Part shown: piece by piece, positions 1 to 11,483 of the stretch | Layout of the letters: each line of letters opens with the position of its first letter | How positions within the stretch are numbered: position 1 is the stretch's first letter | Source of the DNA: Termitomyces sp. T153 | Lineage: Eukaryota > Basidiomycota > Agaricomycetes > Agaricales > Lyophyllaceae | Direction: 5' to 3' | NCBI GenBank assembly: GCA_018296165.2 | Contig: JACKQL020000026.1 | Span: 620,001-684,000 of the forward strand | DNA length: 64,000 nucleotides | Program-made: the position numbers and the translations under genes | The notes under the pieces: generated by a model | The model's database searches: none | Told to the model about the DNA's origin: nothing | The model's input: the letters and a program-made list of their open reading frames with translations, nothing else

Positions 1-368
1 GCCTCTCTGCCTCCTAGAGCTTCCAATGGTCATTTCATTAGCACTACACCAGATCCAATGACTCCTCCACCAGCCCCATCAGTGCCCACTTCCTTGTTGG
101 CTGATGAAGTAGCCAAGATTCAAGATTTCCATGCTCAGCTCCAGTCACTCTTAATGCAGCTCATCACTAAGATCAATGCCCAGACCCACACATGTCTATC
201 CTGTGGCAAGCTGGACCATGGCAAGGTGCAGTACAAAGATTAGGCAGCTGGCAGGGCAAGTCATTGCTCCTCAGCTGTTGTGGCTTATCTGTGCCTCTCT
301 CCTGACTCACAGGATTCTCACCATTTGCATCCTAGGTAATCCCAGCAGCTCAGGCATTCATCTGCAGC

Positions 369-720
369 TTGTATGACCTTGCTGCCACCTTTCCTACCTC
401 TCCATTTGTCACTCATCACATCCCAAAGGCTGCCTGCCAGGACATCAATTGGTGGCATGCCATTGTACCTCTATATAATGATGTATGCTTCCTTTCTTCT
501 TTGCAACCACAGATTGACAAACACATAGATGTGAGTAGCACCAAAGGTCTTGGCAGTCATTTCAAAGCTGAGTAGTTTGCCATGTGCTGTCCTTGTCAAT
601 TGCACAGCAAGCATATTCAAGTCAAGGAGATGTTTGTGGTGATTCACATAATTCTTTCCTGGGGAGAGCAATTCAGAGGATCTCACATCATATTCCATGT
701 CAACAACACAATATGATCCA
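369..720 (+). pseudogene. Degenerate RNase H domain of the DIRS-like element
   Basis: Frame 3 read through one stop (573-575) gives a DIRS-type connection and RNase H pattern. INWWHAIVPLYN is followed by an IDKHIDVSSTKGLGSHF segment holding the first aspartate, then by IQVKEMF holding the glutamate. HVNNT comes where the family has a third acidic residue, so one catalytic Asp has become Asn. In an intact element this domain removes the RNA strand after reverse transcription. The polymerase part upstream is not recognisable in the window. The assignment is from motif spacing only. Confidence 0.55.
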
Positions 721-987
721 AAACAAATCAATTAAGTCTGCAGCTACAATGAAACTCATTTGCCACTTGATTGCCCTAGCCTATTGTCTTGATTTTTCAT
801 TTTCTTACAAGTGGCCCTCTGCTGCTTCCTGATTTGCTTTCTCTTGCATGTTTATAATCACTTTCTTCCTAGCTTAACCAAAAACAAGCTTGAAGTGCCT
901 CTAACTTGGTGGTACCAACAAAACTGACACCACCTGTGAACTGTTGCATTTTACTTATGGCATGGTCTTGCAGCCAACACTTGATGC

Positions 988-1932
988 ATGTATGCCACTA
1001 GACAGCAACAATTCATTCTCCATGTCCAGCTTAACAATCTTTACAATGTCAACAGATCCATACTGCCTGCCTCAGAGCCAGCAATATTGTCCTGGGGTGC
1101 AAGCCTTGGCAGCCAAGTTCAGCCTAAGACCATCAAGGCCTATCTCTCAGCAGTGTGCTCCTTTTGCATCAACTCTAATCTCCCCTTTGCAGCCACAGAA
1201 TCACCACTGGTCCAGCATTACATTAGAGGCATCAAACACTACTATGGGGAGTGCAACCACCACCTAGTCCAACCAGTTACTCTCCTCATCCTTACAGCTC
1301 TCCTTGCCCAGCTCTAGCTTGGCATTACCCCCAGTCACACCACACAATATGCTGCATGCTGCCTGGCCTATTCAGGCCTCCTTCACAGCAGGGAATTTAC
1401 AGTGGATAAGGGAGGAAAGTTCAGCCCTAGCCTCAACCTGTTTTACAGCACAATCCAGTTCCTCCCTAGCTTCAAAACTGCAACCTATGCACACCTCACC
1501 CTCCCTGCCTCTGGATCCAACCTGTTCTGCAAGGGTATTGTTATCACCATTGCTGCTACTCCAGGATGCTCAATGTACCCCATTGCTGTACTCAAAGCCC
1601 TCTTCACAGAGCTCCTCCAGGAAGGCAATACCCCACTATTTGGGCAGCCAGATGGGAGGGCCCTCTCCTACCCTTACTTTATCAGCACCATCCACAACAC
1701 ACTCTCATAGGCTGGCATCAACCCAGATCTCTATGCAGGTCATAGCTTCAGGTGGGGTGCAGCCTCTACCATGGCAGCAGCTGGCTACTCAGACTACAAA
1801 ATTCAGCTTCTGGGGTGCAGCAACTTGTACAAACTGTACATAAAGAATGACCTGCTCCATATCCTCCACCTCTCTTCCCTTCTTCACATGGCCCACACTC
1901 ACCTCATTCCTTTTGAACCTCCAGTTCTGTGA
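988..1932 (+). pseudogene. Degenerate tyrosine recombinase (integrase) of the DIRS-like element
   Basis: Frame 1 from 988 to the stop at 1930-1932 is coding-like but broken by TAG codons at 1315-1317 and 1708-1710. An N-terminal core-binding region contains KTIKAYLSAV. The catalytic part contains GHSFRWGAAS, the His-x-x-Arg box, followed by LLGCSNLYKLYI with the likely nucleophilic tyrosine. Relatives usually read HSFRRGAA, so the Trp looks like CGG changed to TGG, and the second stop looks like CAG changed to TAG. The enzyme family cuts and rejoins DNA through a covalent tyrosine link. The copy cannot make a full protein. Confidence 0.7.
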
Positions 1933-2681
1933 AACTTCACTGCCTTGGCTTTAGTTTTTGGCCCCCCTCTCTCAGGAGGGGGATCCAGCACTTGAGAACT
2001 CCCTAGAACTCAAGAAATACATTTCTTCCCACAGCTCTCAAACAACCTTATTAAGTTCTATTTTCCTGATTCATTTCTCTCATTCTGTCTGCCTCATAAT
2101 TTATCCTATCTCGAACTCATGTGAATCATCAATAGCATCAAATTAACCAACATTTGGTTGAAATTTGTCAGGCACATGATACTGTAGTTACAATGCTAGT
2201 TATATCATGACTATGTAGTTGCAGCCTGTCATTATAATGAATGGACTGTATAGCCTGAGATGGTTTGCTTACTCTTGCTGGCACTCTCACCAGCTAAATT
2301 TATTAAGAATATATGTACTAATCTTCTAGGATGTGAGGACTAACTTGGTAGGATATTCCCAGCCCATAGAAAACATTGAACAAAAAGAGCAACTGTGACC
2401 ATTTTTTTGTTTATATCCATTTAATTCTTCAAGGACCAGTTGGGGCCTAGCCCTATGTCAGTCCCTACAGTATGTACATTTACGGACACTAAGGTACTCC
2501 GGCCCGAAGCCTTTTCGAGCCTGCCGGTTACGCCCCATAGCCACTTTACTACAGTTTGATCCGTTCGGAGTTCATACAGCCCTCACATAAGTTCCCTACT
2601 ATCTGCCGTTGACGTGCCGTGCCTACTAATACCCGCTTTCGCGCACGCGTCAGCGTTTCACAACTCTTTCGCCCAGCTTTC
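1933..2681. other. Intergenic edge between transposon relic and gene island
   Basis: No gene is visible. The stretch to about 2450 is AT-rich and nearly CG-free like the relic. From about 2480 CG dinucleotides become frequent, so the compositional border is sharp. The last 200 bases are presumably the promoter and 5' leader of the next gene. No clear TATA box is seen. Confidence 0.6.
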
Positions 2682-3687
2682 ATGTCAATCCCTCGAGATA
2701 TCAGAGAATTCCTAGAGAATTATCCGGATAATGTTGATGATCCGGAAGCATCTGCAAATTTCGAGTTTTACTCCAACGTCCGGCGCTGCCGCCCAGATAA
2801 TCGCTTGATCGATGAAATTCACCAACAGTCAAGTGTCGTTTCCAGGCGTATGCTTTGTGTCCTCCTGATTCCTTACAGATGGACGGGAGATTACGATAAG
2901 CTGGAGTACAAGCATGGATATATACAATGGTTGTAAGCTTGATTCAGGAGATCGTTCACGTATGGACATTGCACAATCGCATAGATTTCCAATACAAGAA
3001 TACGGCATGAACTACGAATCACAACCCCTACAACGCCATGAAATCAGAGCCATGAAGGCCGACCCCGCCGTAGTTGACCGTATCATAACCTCGTACAAGA
3101 TGATGCTGGACTTCTACGGGATGCGGCTCATCTCCGTAGACTCGGGTCTTCTTGATCGTTCTTTACCACCACGTAATTTCGCGTGTAGATATAATCACCT
3201 CGCTCGTGAGTTAATCCAGTTGTATAAACATGTATAGACTTAATGTTTACGATTGAAATTTCCCCAAGGTTCGTCGCACAACAACCTCAGAATTTCTCGG
3301 ATATTGAAATGCCTATCTGAATTTGATCTTGAGCATCTAAGCATGGGTTTTCTGCTTCACGTTCTATGGGAGCAAAGCGATGGTCATGGTTTAGATACGC
3401 CTGGGATACGCAGTAGTATGGATAGATGGTGGACAAATTGCCTAAGGGACGATGAGAAGCGAAGGCGGGTCGGTGAATTCATTCAAAAAGTTCGAAGCGG
3501 AGAAAACGGGTATGTTTTTACGCGGAGCATGTATCGAGAAGAATTGGAGTCGGGAGCTACTGGCAGTGGTATAGCGCCATCGACAAACGTGATGGATACA
3601 GAATGGGGTCAACAAGCATGCCATATTGAGAGGTCAGCGGTGACAGAAGTAGAGGAAAAGTCCGATGCAACTGGTCCGGGACCATGA
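2682..3687 (+). CDS. OGFr-domain protein
   Basis: Four exons, 2682-2827, 2879-2935, 2985-3205 and 3269-3687, join in frame to about 280 residues. The product matches the opioid growth factor receptor conserved region: IHQQWTGDYDKLE across the first splice, HGYIQWLFP across the second, SQPLQRHEIRAM, a SYKMMLDFYGMRL segment and SSHNNLRISRILKCL after the third. In vertebrates this domain belongs to the met-enkephalin receptor. In fungi its role is unknown, so the name describes the fold only. The start at 2682 (MSIPRDIREFLE) is the first ATG in frame; codons further up begin with GTG. The C-terminal tail after residue 230 is polar and looks disordered. It lies tail-to-tail with the GSKIP-like gene, with stops about 70 bases apart. 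Confidence 0.85.
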
Positions 3688-3759
3688 TGATGAACATCTG
3701 GTACCACTAAAAATGCTGATGCTACTTGGTCCCCGACTCCAGAGTTCTGCAGAGTTATG

Positions 3760-4239
3760 TCATAGGGCAGGCGCTAGTGGTTCTGCATGAAGCGATTTCG
3801 GAATCTTCATGAATTGGACATCGTCACGAGAGAAGCAAAGTGGACTTATGTTGACACTTACCTTCTTTGTCCCTAGTAGCTCTTCGAGTTTATTTGCCCA
3901 AGCATCATGTCGTTTTTCCTTATACAGATGACTAATTGAGCAAAGGAGATTCTCGATGGAGTCAAACGTATCCTTTGATAAGCCTTCGCTAGATGTGCTC
4001 GGCTCAATCTACTTATGCGGCGTTAAAGAGCTGCTGGGGATACGAGGTCCCATGTTACTCACAGTGTAACCTTGAATCGTGAGCTTCACAGTAATAGCAT
4101 TTCCTTCCAGGAGTTTCACGGAAGCTCTTGCTTCGTATGGGGTGCTCGAAGTAAGACAGAATAACTGGATACCGAAAGATTGATCGTCGAGAGCTGTCTG
4201 AAGTTCACTGGCATAGAAATTTGTAGAGGTGGATGACAT
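3760..4239 (-). CDS. Small protein with GSKIP-like domain
   Basis: Two exons (4063-4239 and 3760-4008) flank a 54-base GTGAGT..TAG intron that removes an in-frame stop. The product is about 141 residues. It resembles the GSKIP domain: an N-terminal helix (ELQTALDDQSFG), beta strands around ASVKLLEGNAITVKLTI, and a C-terminal helix pair with FDSIENLLCSISHLYKEKR and WANKLEEL. In animals GSKIP binds GSK3 and protein kinase A; whether the fungal form does is not known. The ATG at 4237-4239 was chosen because frame extension upstream begins only with GTG. A second GTAAGT lies after LLGTKK, so the last 30 residues could be changed by another intron. The gene is divergent from VPS45, with 172 bases between starts. 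Confidence 0.55.
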
Positions 4240-4411
4240 GAGAATCAGCTGAACGGATTCGATCGGCACGTGGAAGATGATATATGACCATCAACTTGAC
4301 CCCATCGACCTTGTGCGCAGTCCTGTGTCGGATTTGACAGTCGACTTGCCGTACGTGCTTCTACTACAGGAAGCCTAACCCGGACTCGACTAGAAGTTTA
4401 AAGTCGAAGTC
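4240..4411. promoter_or_regulatory. Short divergent promoter (GSKIP-like / VPS45)
   Basis: Only 172 bases separate two divergent start codons, so the region must hold both promoters and both leaders. No TATA box is evident. The assignment rests on position alone. Confidence 0.45.
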
Positions 4412-6879
4412 ATGGATGTCATCAAAGCGGTGGAGACCTATGTTATCAAGCTTATTGCAACTCCTCCGACCATGAAGGTTCTTCTTCTCGATTCACATAC
4501 AGTAAGGTTTCTCTCGTCCCTCTCGAGGCTGTTGGTTGACGGATACATTTGTAAGACTCCGATTGTGTCTTTGGCCACCACACAGTCAACCCTCCTATCT
4601 CATCAAGTGTATCTCACAGACCGCATAGATAATAAGAAACGGGACCGGATGCCCCACATGAAATGCGTGTGTTTCCTCCAGAGCAACGAGGACAGCCTGG
4701 CTGCTCTCGAAGCGGAGTTGGGCGAACCAAAATATGGAGAGTATTACCTGTGTCAGTTGGTGAATCTTCGTGCCCTGGCGGATCATCTGGAACCACAAAG
4801 CTTACCCATAAATGTAGACTTCAGCAACATTTTGAATAAGACCGCAATCGAACGTCTGGCCGAGGCTGATGAATACGAGGTTGTTAAAGAAGTACAGGTG
4901 CGCCCTCTGACATTTCCCAGCTCATCAGAGTGACAAATCTGCTTCAGGAGTACTTCGCGGATTATGCCCCACTGCTACCGTGTTTATTTTCTTTCAATCA
5001 CACTCCAACCTCGTCTAAACCACTCTATGGATCATCGCCAAATATATGGGACAATAAAGCTCTTGAACAGACAGTGAAAGAACTCACTGCCGTTCTGTTG
5101 AGCTTGAAGAAGAAACCCATCATTCGATACGAGAAGATGAGCGGTATGGCCAAAAAACTCGCGTCTGAGGTCCAGGTACTGTGTTGCATATTCTATAAAT
5201 GTAGCATCGGGGCTTATACATTCTTCAGCATCGAATACGCTCAGAACCTTCCCTTTTTGATTTTCGCCTCGCTCAAGTCGCCCCTCTACTACTAATTTTA
5301 GATCGTAGAAATGACCCGGTTACCCCACTTCTATCGCAATGGACATATCAAGCAATGGTGCATGAACTTTTAGGAATTCAAAATGGGAGGGTAGACATGA
5401 AGATGGTACCAGATATCAGACCGGAGTTAGCAGTGAGTTGAAGTTGCATCTCTTGACATATTCTTCACTGAACTAGCATATAGGAGATCCTTCTCACCAC
5501 TAATACCGATCCATTTTTCCAAGCACATTATCTTGCCACGTTTGGTGACCTGGGGACATCTCTGAAAGACTATGTCCAGTCATATCAGTCCCGTTCAATG
5601 GCCCATTCGCCTTCCTTCATCAATTCGATATCAGATATGAAAAAATTTGTTGAGGAATATCCGGAATTCAGAAAACTAGGGGGCAATGTTAGCAAGCATG
5701 TCGCGTTGGTAGGCGAATTGAGCCGACTTGTGGGCAGGGATAAGCTTCTTGAAATCGGTGAAGTTGAACAAGGTTTGGCCACCAATGCGGGTGCTGATTA
5801 CCGGGTAAGTGTAATTTACTTCAAACTTCAATATCGTCTAACGCCTTCCATTGACTAGAGTGTACAAGTTCTGCTCTTGGACCCTAGTATTGCACCCCGG
5901 CACAAGCTTCGTCTCGTCATTTTGTACGCCTTGAGATATCAGAAAACTCAAACGAACAACATCGCAAATCTAATAAAACTTCTTCTGGCAAACGGAGTCT
6001 CTGAAGAGGATGCTCGGGTTAGAATAATTTTCTGCTTTCTTTCATCCAGAGATATTCACGTTAATAACAGCTGGTCTATGTATTCTTAAATATTGCTGGT
6101 GCTGACCAGCGTCAAGATGATCTCTTCTCCACTGAATCTCTCCTTGCGAAAGGCCGATCGGCGTTGAAAGGGCTCAAGGTCGGAGGTCATGGTTACTGAC
6201 AACACATTTGCTAAGATGCCTAGCAGGGAGTTGAAAATGTTTACACACAACACACACCACATCTATCACAAACTCTTGAACACTTCTTCCGGGGAAGACT
6301 GAAGGAGACTAGCTATCCTTTCGTCGAACCACCTGGACCGAATGCAAGCTTGCAACGGCGCGTATCTTTTCCCTCCTAAGCTAATCCCCTTCCAATGTCT
6401 GTACAGACCACAAGACGTTATCATATTCATAATTGGCGGGACAACATACGAAGAAGCGCGCACTGTAGCACTCTTTAATCAAGATCCCACTGCCGCTTCA
6501 AATGGTGTACAAAATACGGCAGGTACACGTCTCCTGCTTGGTGGTACCTGTGTACACAATTCTTCTTCGTATGATACTTCCTCCGCTATACGAGATTCCA
6601 TCAGCTCACTACTATTAAAGGTATCTTGAAATGATACGTTCAGCAGCGATGTTGTTCCCGTCCTCGGTGTACGAGCCTCCTCCGGAATCTGCTTCCACCG
6701 CGCCTTCAGTAAATTTGAATCTTGGCGGTGTGAATGTAAGTTTGGGTGGGCCAGGTGGCACAGGTGTATTTCGGACGAGCGGCGAGGGTGTCGGCATGCA
6801 GGCAGATGGAATTCGTGATGGCGTTCTCAGTTTGTTCGATAAAGTCAAACAGGGTGTGGATCGGATTGGGATACAATAG
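4412..6879 (+). CDS. VPS45: Vacuolar protein sorting protein 45 (Sec1/Munc18 family)
   Basis: Eleven exons join to about 645 residues: 4412-4501, 4556-4751, 4818-4897, 4948-5175, 5229-5432, 5484-5804, 5859-6017, 6071-6178, 6227-6357, 6407-6568 and 6621-6879. Family blocks include [58 protein letters not shown] and [21 protein letters not shown]45 is an SM protein that binds syntaxin-type SNAREs (Tlg2 and Pep12 in yeast) and promotes vesicle fusion at the trans-Golgi and endosome on the way to the vacuole. The length agrees with the family. The intron after 6357 needs a GC donor to keep frame; the GTAT four bases further on would shift the frame. The Gly-rich C-terminus around 6720-6800 is typical of basidiomycete forms. 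Confidence 0.95.
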
Positions 6880-7187
6880 ATTGGGCTATAGGTATACAGT
6901 GAATTCTATGAATTTCCGCTGCTGTGTATTGTTTCTATTAATTAACGACAACTTCAACCGTAAACCGTTGGATTGGTCTGGATTCTATGTTCAAAGCGGA
7001 AAGTCCGGTGGGCCACGTGAACAACCAGAATGAGGGTGACACGTTGACGGACAGAGACATCACATCACGTTTATAAGCTTCTGAAGGTCATTTTCATCTT
7101 TCTTCTCCTGTTTTCTCTATTTCAGGGTTTTCAACCCCCGAGTCGGTGCTGTCTTAAGGTCTCAAGCTCGAGCTTCCTTCAGCTCCC
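6880..7187. other. Intergenic, VPS45 3' end and ERV46 promoter
   Basis: About 308 bases without a gene. It should hold the VPS45 3' UTR and the ERV46 promoter. A pyrimidine-rich stretch (7090-7125) precedes the ERV46 start, as is common in fungal promoters. Nothing else is recognised. Confidence 0.5.
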
Positions 7188-8923
7188 ATGGCGAAAGGTT
7201 TCTTTGGCGGTCTCAAAGGTGTTGACGCCTTTGGGAAGGTATGCCATTTGACACGTTGTCCTACCTTGTGCTTATTCTGATTTTTTTTGGTAGACCACGG
7301 AGGATGTGAAAGTCAAAACACGAACTGGCGCACTCTGTGGGTATACAATTCGAGTACTATACTCGCCACTCATCCTTCAACAGTAACAATCCTATCCGCT
7401 GCGATTATTCTGGCATTTACCACCATCGAGTTTCTCGATTACCGGAGAATAACTATCGACACATCAATTGTTGTCGACAAGAGTCGAGGAGAGAAGCTTA
7501 CAGTCAATATGAACATTACTTTCCCTCGAGTCCCTTGTTATCGTCAGTCCTACACCTGCATCTTAGCACACTGTCAATTGACCCATTCGCTCGGGCAGTT
7601 CTTAGCTTGGACGTTATGGATATCAGTGGGGAGCTGCAAAGAGATCTTTCCCATAATATACTCAAGGTCCGACTGGACGAACGCGGTGCTGTTGTTCCGA
7701 ATTCGTATAGCGCGGAGCTGCGTAATGACATCGACAAAATGAACGACCAGAAGAAGGATGGCTACTGTGGTTCATGTTATGGTGGTTTGGAACCCCCGAG
7801 TGGTTGTTGTCAGACATGCGAGGATGTCCGTCAAGCATATGTTAATCGGGGATGGAGCTTTTCCAACCCAGATGCCATTGAGCAGGTGAGAATCTTGTTT
7901 CTCCTCTGCAACGCGGTCGCCTAAGATGTCAATCCTAGTGTAAAGATGAAGGTTGGGCAGAAAAACTGAGGGACCAGAAGAATGAAGGTTGCAATATTTC
8001 GGGCAAGATCCGCGTTAACAAAGTCATTGGAAACATTCACCTCTCGCCCGGCCGGTCTTTCCAAACAAGCTCTCGTAACGTTTATGAACTTGTTCCCTAT
8101 CTTCGTGATGACGGGTCCCGCCATGATTTCTCGCATGTGATCCACCATTTTGCATTCGAAGGTATAGTTTACGTAGGGTTTGCTTTCATACTTTCTCTGT
8201 CTTACTCGTATACAGGTGACGATGAATACAACTATTGGAAGGCTAAAGCTGGTAGGGTGATGAAGAAGAGATTGGGCATCACTGCAGACCCCCTTGACAA
8301 CACCCAAGGACGCGTAAGATGATTTTAAAGAGTTTTAAAGTCTTAACCCGACAGCAAACCTAGACTAGCAAACCCCATTACATGTTCCAATACTTCCTCA
8401 AGGTTGTGTCAACAAGGTTCCATACAGCGGATGGACAGACTGTAGGTTTTTACCCCACAAACGGTTCGTATAAGTACTGATCCCTGCCATGGCCAGGTCA
8501 ATACACATCAATATAGCGCTACCTCCTTCGAGCGAAACTTGGGGGAGGGTACCCAGGGTGATACTCCTCAGGGAATCCACGTCCAGCACGGTGTCAACGG
8601 CGTTCCAGGTACTTCATACGGCAATTTGCTGTTGTCATATCATATTGACTGATGAATCTAGGTGTATTCTTCAACTTCGAAATCTCTCCTATTCTCGTCG
8701 TCCACTCGGATACACGGCAATCATTCGCTCACTTTGTGACATCGTAAGTGTTTTGCTTGAATTTTTCCACCGTCTGACCATGATTTCCAGAACCTGTGCC
8801 ATTGTAGGAGGTGTTCTGACCGTGGCGTCGCTGCTCGATTCAATCCTCTTTGCTACGACTCGTGCAATCAAGAAATCAGGTGGATCCGCCACTGGGTCCA
8901 GCTTCGGGGGAAAAGTGATGTAA
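7188..8923 (+). CDS. ERV46: ER-Golgi cargo receptor Erv46 / ERGIC3
   Basis: Ten exons join to 421 residues: 7188-7238, 7294-7336, 7384-7542, 7599-7885, 7939-8161, 8216-8313, 8364-8441, 8497-8608, 8662-8743 and 8791-8923. The N-terminus (GLKGVDAFGKTTEDV) and first membrane segment (LTILSAAIILAFTTIEF), a large lumenal domain with a Cys-rich motif (CGSCYGG then CCQTC), and a second membrane segment near TCAIVGGVLTVASLLDS are as in Erv46. The protein cycles in COPII and COPI vesicles with Erv41 and retrieves escaped ER proteins. The start ATG sits in a good context (CCATGG). The 3' end converges on the next gene, with 158 bases between stops. Confidence 0.93.
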
Positions 8924-9081
8924 ACCATCCCAAGGGACAATGTGGTTTGGCACTTGCCTGCACTTTCGGAATGTATATCAACCGATGTAAAACGCACTAC
9001 TGTGTTGTACAAGCTTAACATAAGAGACATATATTAACTAAAAGTACACATCCGAAGGATACAAGAATGTATGACTATAAA

Positions 9082-10524
9082 TTATGAAGATTGATTCTTC
9101 CGTCGAGCGAGCGGCTTATCGTTTCCCACTGCTGTTATTTTACGTTTTTTGCTTGGTAAGCTAGAAGGAATATATCGCCCTGGAGCACTTTTGGAGGCTC
9201 TGCCACGTTCGTCCTCATGAGCCTATGTATACCGATAAGAAGAGGGTCGACAAAGATGAAGATTGGCACTGACTTGTCCACCGAGCATTAGTTCGTCATC
9301 TTCGTCATCAATCACTCCATTGTCCTCATGTTGATCATCTCCTGACACAGCACGGTCACTCCCTTCGTTAGAGGCATAGTCGTCCTTGTGATACACAGCC
9401 TTTCGTTTTCTTGGTGGCACACGTCTTGGATTTGGAGCTTTCATGGTCTCTTCTGCTGCCAGATGTTCTGACTCTTTATCAGATTGCTCCTCCTCCTGTT
9501 TGACATCAATCACTGCATGAACACGACGTAGAACAGTTGTGCGCGCAAGGGATCGTGTTAAATTAGAAGGGGAGCTTTGACGTGTTCGGGTGCTTTGAAC
9601 ATTAGAATTCTGATTTGAAGTTGAAGTCGAGGAATCGTGAAAAAGAAGTTTCTGTGTCGGTGTAGAATCCTTCTTGTGGATAGCTTGAATCGGTTTACTT
9701 AATATCCGGCTAAACTTGTGACCGCTGATACTAGTAGAAGGCAAATCGACCTCTGGAGGGCTGATCGGGCGCTTGTGCGAAGATATTGAGCTCTGTCTCA
9801 ATTTAGGTGGGGTGACTGACAAATTTGTGTTGACAGCAGGATGATTTGGAGTGAAAGGGGTGGGAAGTGATCGCGACCACTGAGCAAAGCATAAGCCTTG
9901 ACTGATACAAGAAGATATGAGGATAGGCAAACAAACTTGAAACCTTTCAGATGCAAGCTCTTCGATTCTTGTTGTGAGACTACATCTTTCCTGTTCGACT
10001 CGAAGAAAGTGCTCCTGCCAATTATGCGACTGATCTTTCCACTGCATCGCTTCTCGGCGCAGTTGTGCAATTGTCTCCTTTTGATGGGAGACCTAAGGCA
10101 ATATGTATGAGATGATTCGAGTGCTTGATATGGAACAACAAACAGATAGCTCAGTCTGATTTAACTGTGCAGGTCGAGTTAGCATCACCTGCCATTCAAG
10201 GCATTCCACACATACTGTAGCTTTCGTACTTGCAACCTCTTTCTGTAGTTCTTGAGCCTCTAGTTGAGCCGCACGAAAAGCCTCCAGTGCTTTGTCGCGT
10301 TCAAGTCGCGCTGCATGTGCATCAGAGTTTGCTTTAGCCACATCTTGGCGTGCTCGGTTCTCAACTTCCGCAAACTGTTGTCAACTTTTCTTAGCATACG
10401 AGTCACAATGACACAGCTAATTCAAACTTACAGCCTGGTGAGCCGACGTGGACAAGACTGCTAAAGACTCTGCCAGGACAGCAGATGGACTGGATGCACT
10501 GGAATTGCCACTGACAGTGGGCAT
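9082..10524 (-). CDS. Uncharacterised coiled-coil protein with charged C-terminus
   Basis: Five exons (10432-10524, 10189-10374, 9937-10092, 9274-9879 and 9082-9222), all phase 0, give about 393 residues. Residues 30-145 are rich in Ala, Glu, Gln and Arg with heptad-like spacing (ERDKALEAFRAAQLEAQELQ), which predicts a coiled coil. The middle is Ser/Thr/Pro-rich and looks disordered. The C-terminal third alternates basic runs (VPPRKRKAVY) with an acidic run (DDEDDELM) and ends in KKRKITAVGNDKPLARRK, a possible nuclear localisation signal. I do not recognise the family. A nuclear location is inferred from composition alone. The 57-base intron at 9880-9936 was preferred over a 42-base alternative. 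Confidence 0.65.
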
Positions 10525-10746
10525 TAGCTTGGTTATTTGGTCAAAGGTCAAGTTCTATGACAACTTGACAAATGGTGGGCAGCGGTTTGGATTTCGTATC
10601 ACGTGCAGAACATCGCGTGCTCCAAAACGGGTCAGCGTGTAAAGGTGACGATTTTCAGTTGATTCTTGTCAAGTCTCCATAGAAGCTTTGGATACCGTAC
10701 TCAGTATGTTATAATACTGCATAAATTCGAATGTTCCAGAAGTACA

Positions 10747-11190
10747 TTAGACTTGGACTTGACATGCCATCGCATGATGACACATATCCTGAATGTTTAT
10801 GAAAAACAACTTGGGCAAGAAGGATCTGGATGCGACAGTGTCTACGACAGGTTGAACATTGAACGTTGAATCTTCAAACAAATCCGAACTTTTCAGTGTT
10901 GTCGACTCTGTGGGTGTAGGACGCCACAACGGTGTTGTACAACATCTGAACGTTGAGGGATGATTTTCTCGCCGAAGTTGCCAGTGGTCACAACTTGCCA
11001 CAAAACGTACGGGATAATGATTAAGCACATAAAAATGATCTTGGTCTTTAAGAAATGATGAAAATGACTGAGCAGTATTTGGTAATGTTGTGTCAAGTTG
11101 AACTAGGAGAAGGCGATGTGATAGCGAAAGGAGACTTTGCTCTTGCCGACGACCGCCGTTTTCATGGTCTCTTTGGACGATTCTCCTCAT
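10747..11190 (-). CDS. Possible small hypothetical protein
   Basis: A single open frame of 147 codons starts with a true ATG at 11188-11190 (MRRIVQRDHENGG). It ends just downstream of the coiled-coil gene's start region. It shows no domain, signal peptide or membrane segment that I recognise, and its codon use is unremarkable. It could be a real intron-less gene divergent from the RasGEF gene, or simply a chance frame in the roughly 950-base intergenic stretch 10525-11483. Nothing else in that stretch looks coding. Confidence 0.25.
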   Translation of the reverse strand: MRRIVQRDHENGGRRQEQSLLSLSHRLLLVQLDTTLPNTAQSFSSFLKDQDHFYVLNHYPVRFVASCDHWQLRRENHPSTFRCCTTPLWRPTPTESTTLKSSDLFEDSTFNVQPVVDTVASRSFLPKLFFINIQDMCHHAMACQVQV

Positions 11191-11483
11191 TAAGTCCGGA
11201 TCTATCAGGCAGTTGACTGCCGTATACCTCTCACTGGATTTTGTTGTACTTTATACCTACTCTTCTGGGTCGCGTCGACCGTCAAGACTACATCCTTCTT
11301 CGGCGCGAAATCTTCCTAGAACATACCTACCATATCTGTAACGACCCTCAGGACTGCCGATACCGTCACTCAAAGCACCATTGTCGCAGTACTATACATA
11401 GGCGTCTGTTGCAGGAACTTATACCCAACACGTGCAGGTGGGTCCCACCTAGTTTTAGTACTTCTTTTTCCTGAGCAAGTCCT

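Larger units (their letters stand above)
1..1932 (+). mobile_element. DIRS-like tyrosine-recombinase retrotransposon relic
   Basis: Three blocks lie in the order expected for DIRS/Ngaro-type elements: a short stretch ending in a damaged zinc-knuckle-like motif (58-243, CLSCGKLDHGK), an RNase H-like block (369-720) and a tyrosine recombinase (988-1932). Such elements integrate through a tyrosine recombinase instead of a DDE integrase. All blocks carry stops or frame changes, so the copy is dead. The left end lies outside the window. By eye I see no CG dinucleotide in the first 2.1 kb, in strong contrast to the genes that follow. The family assignment rests on domain order and motifs. Terminal repeats could not be checked. 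Confidence 0.7.

Noticed and set aside
1304..1843. Long plus-strand frame rich in Ser/Pro
   Set aside because: It overlaps the tyrosine recombinase in another frame and has no family pattern. The recombinase frame carries the motifs.
4240..4269. Longer N-terminus for the GSKIP-like protein
   Set aside because: The extension would begin with GTG, which is not a usual start in fungi; an ATG follows at 4239.
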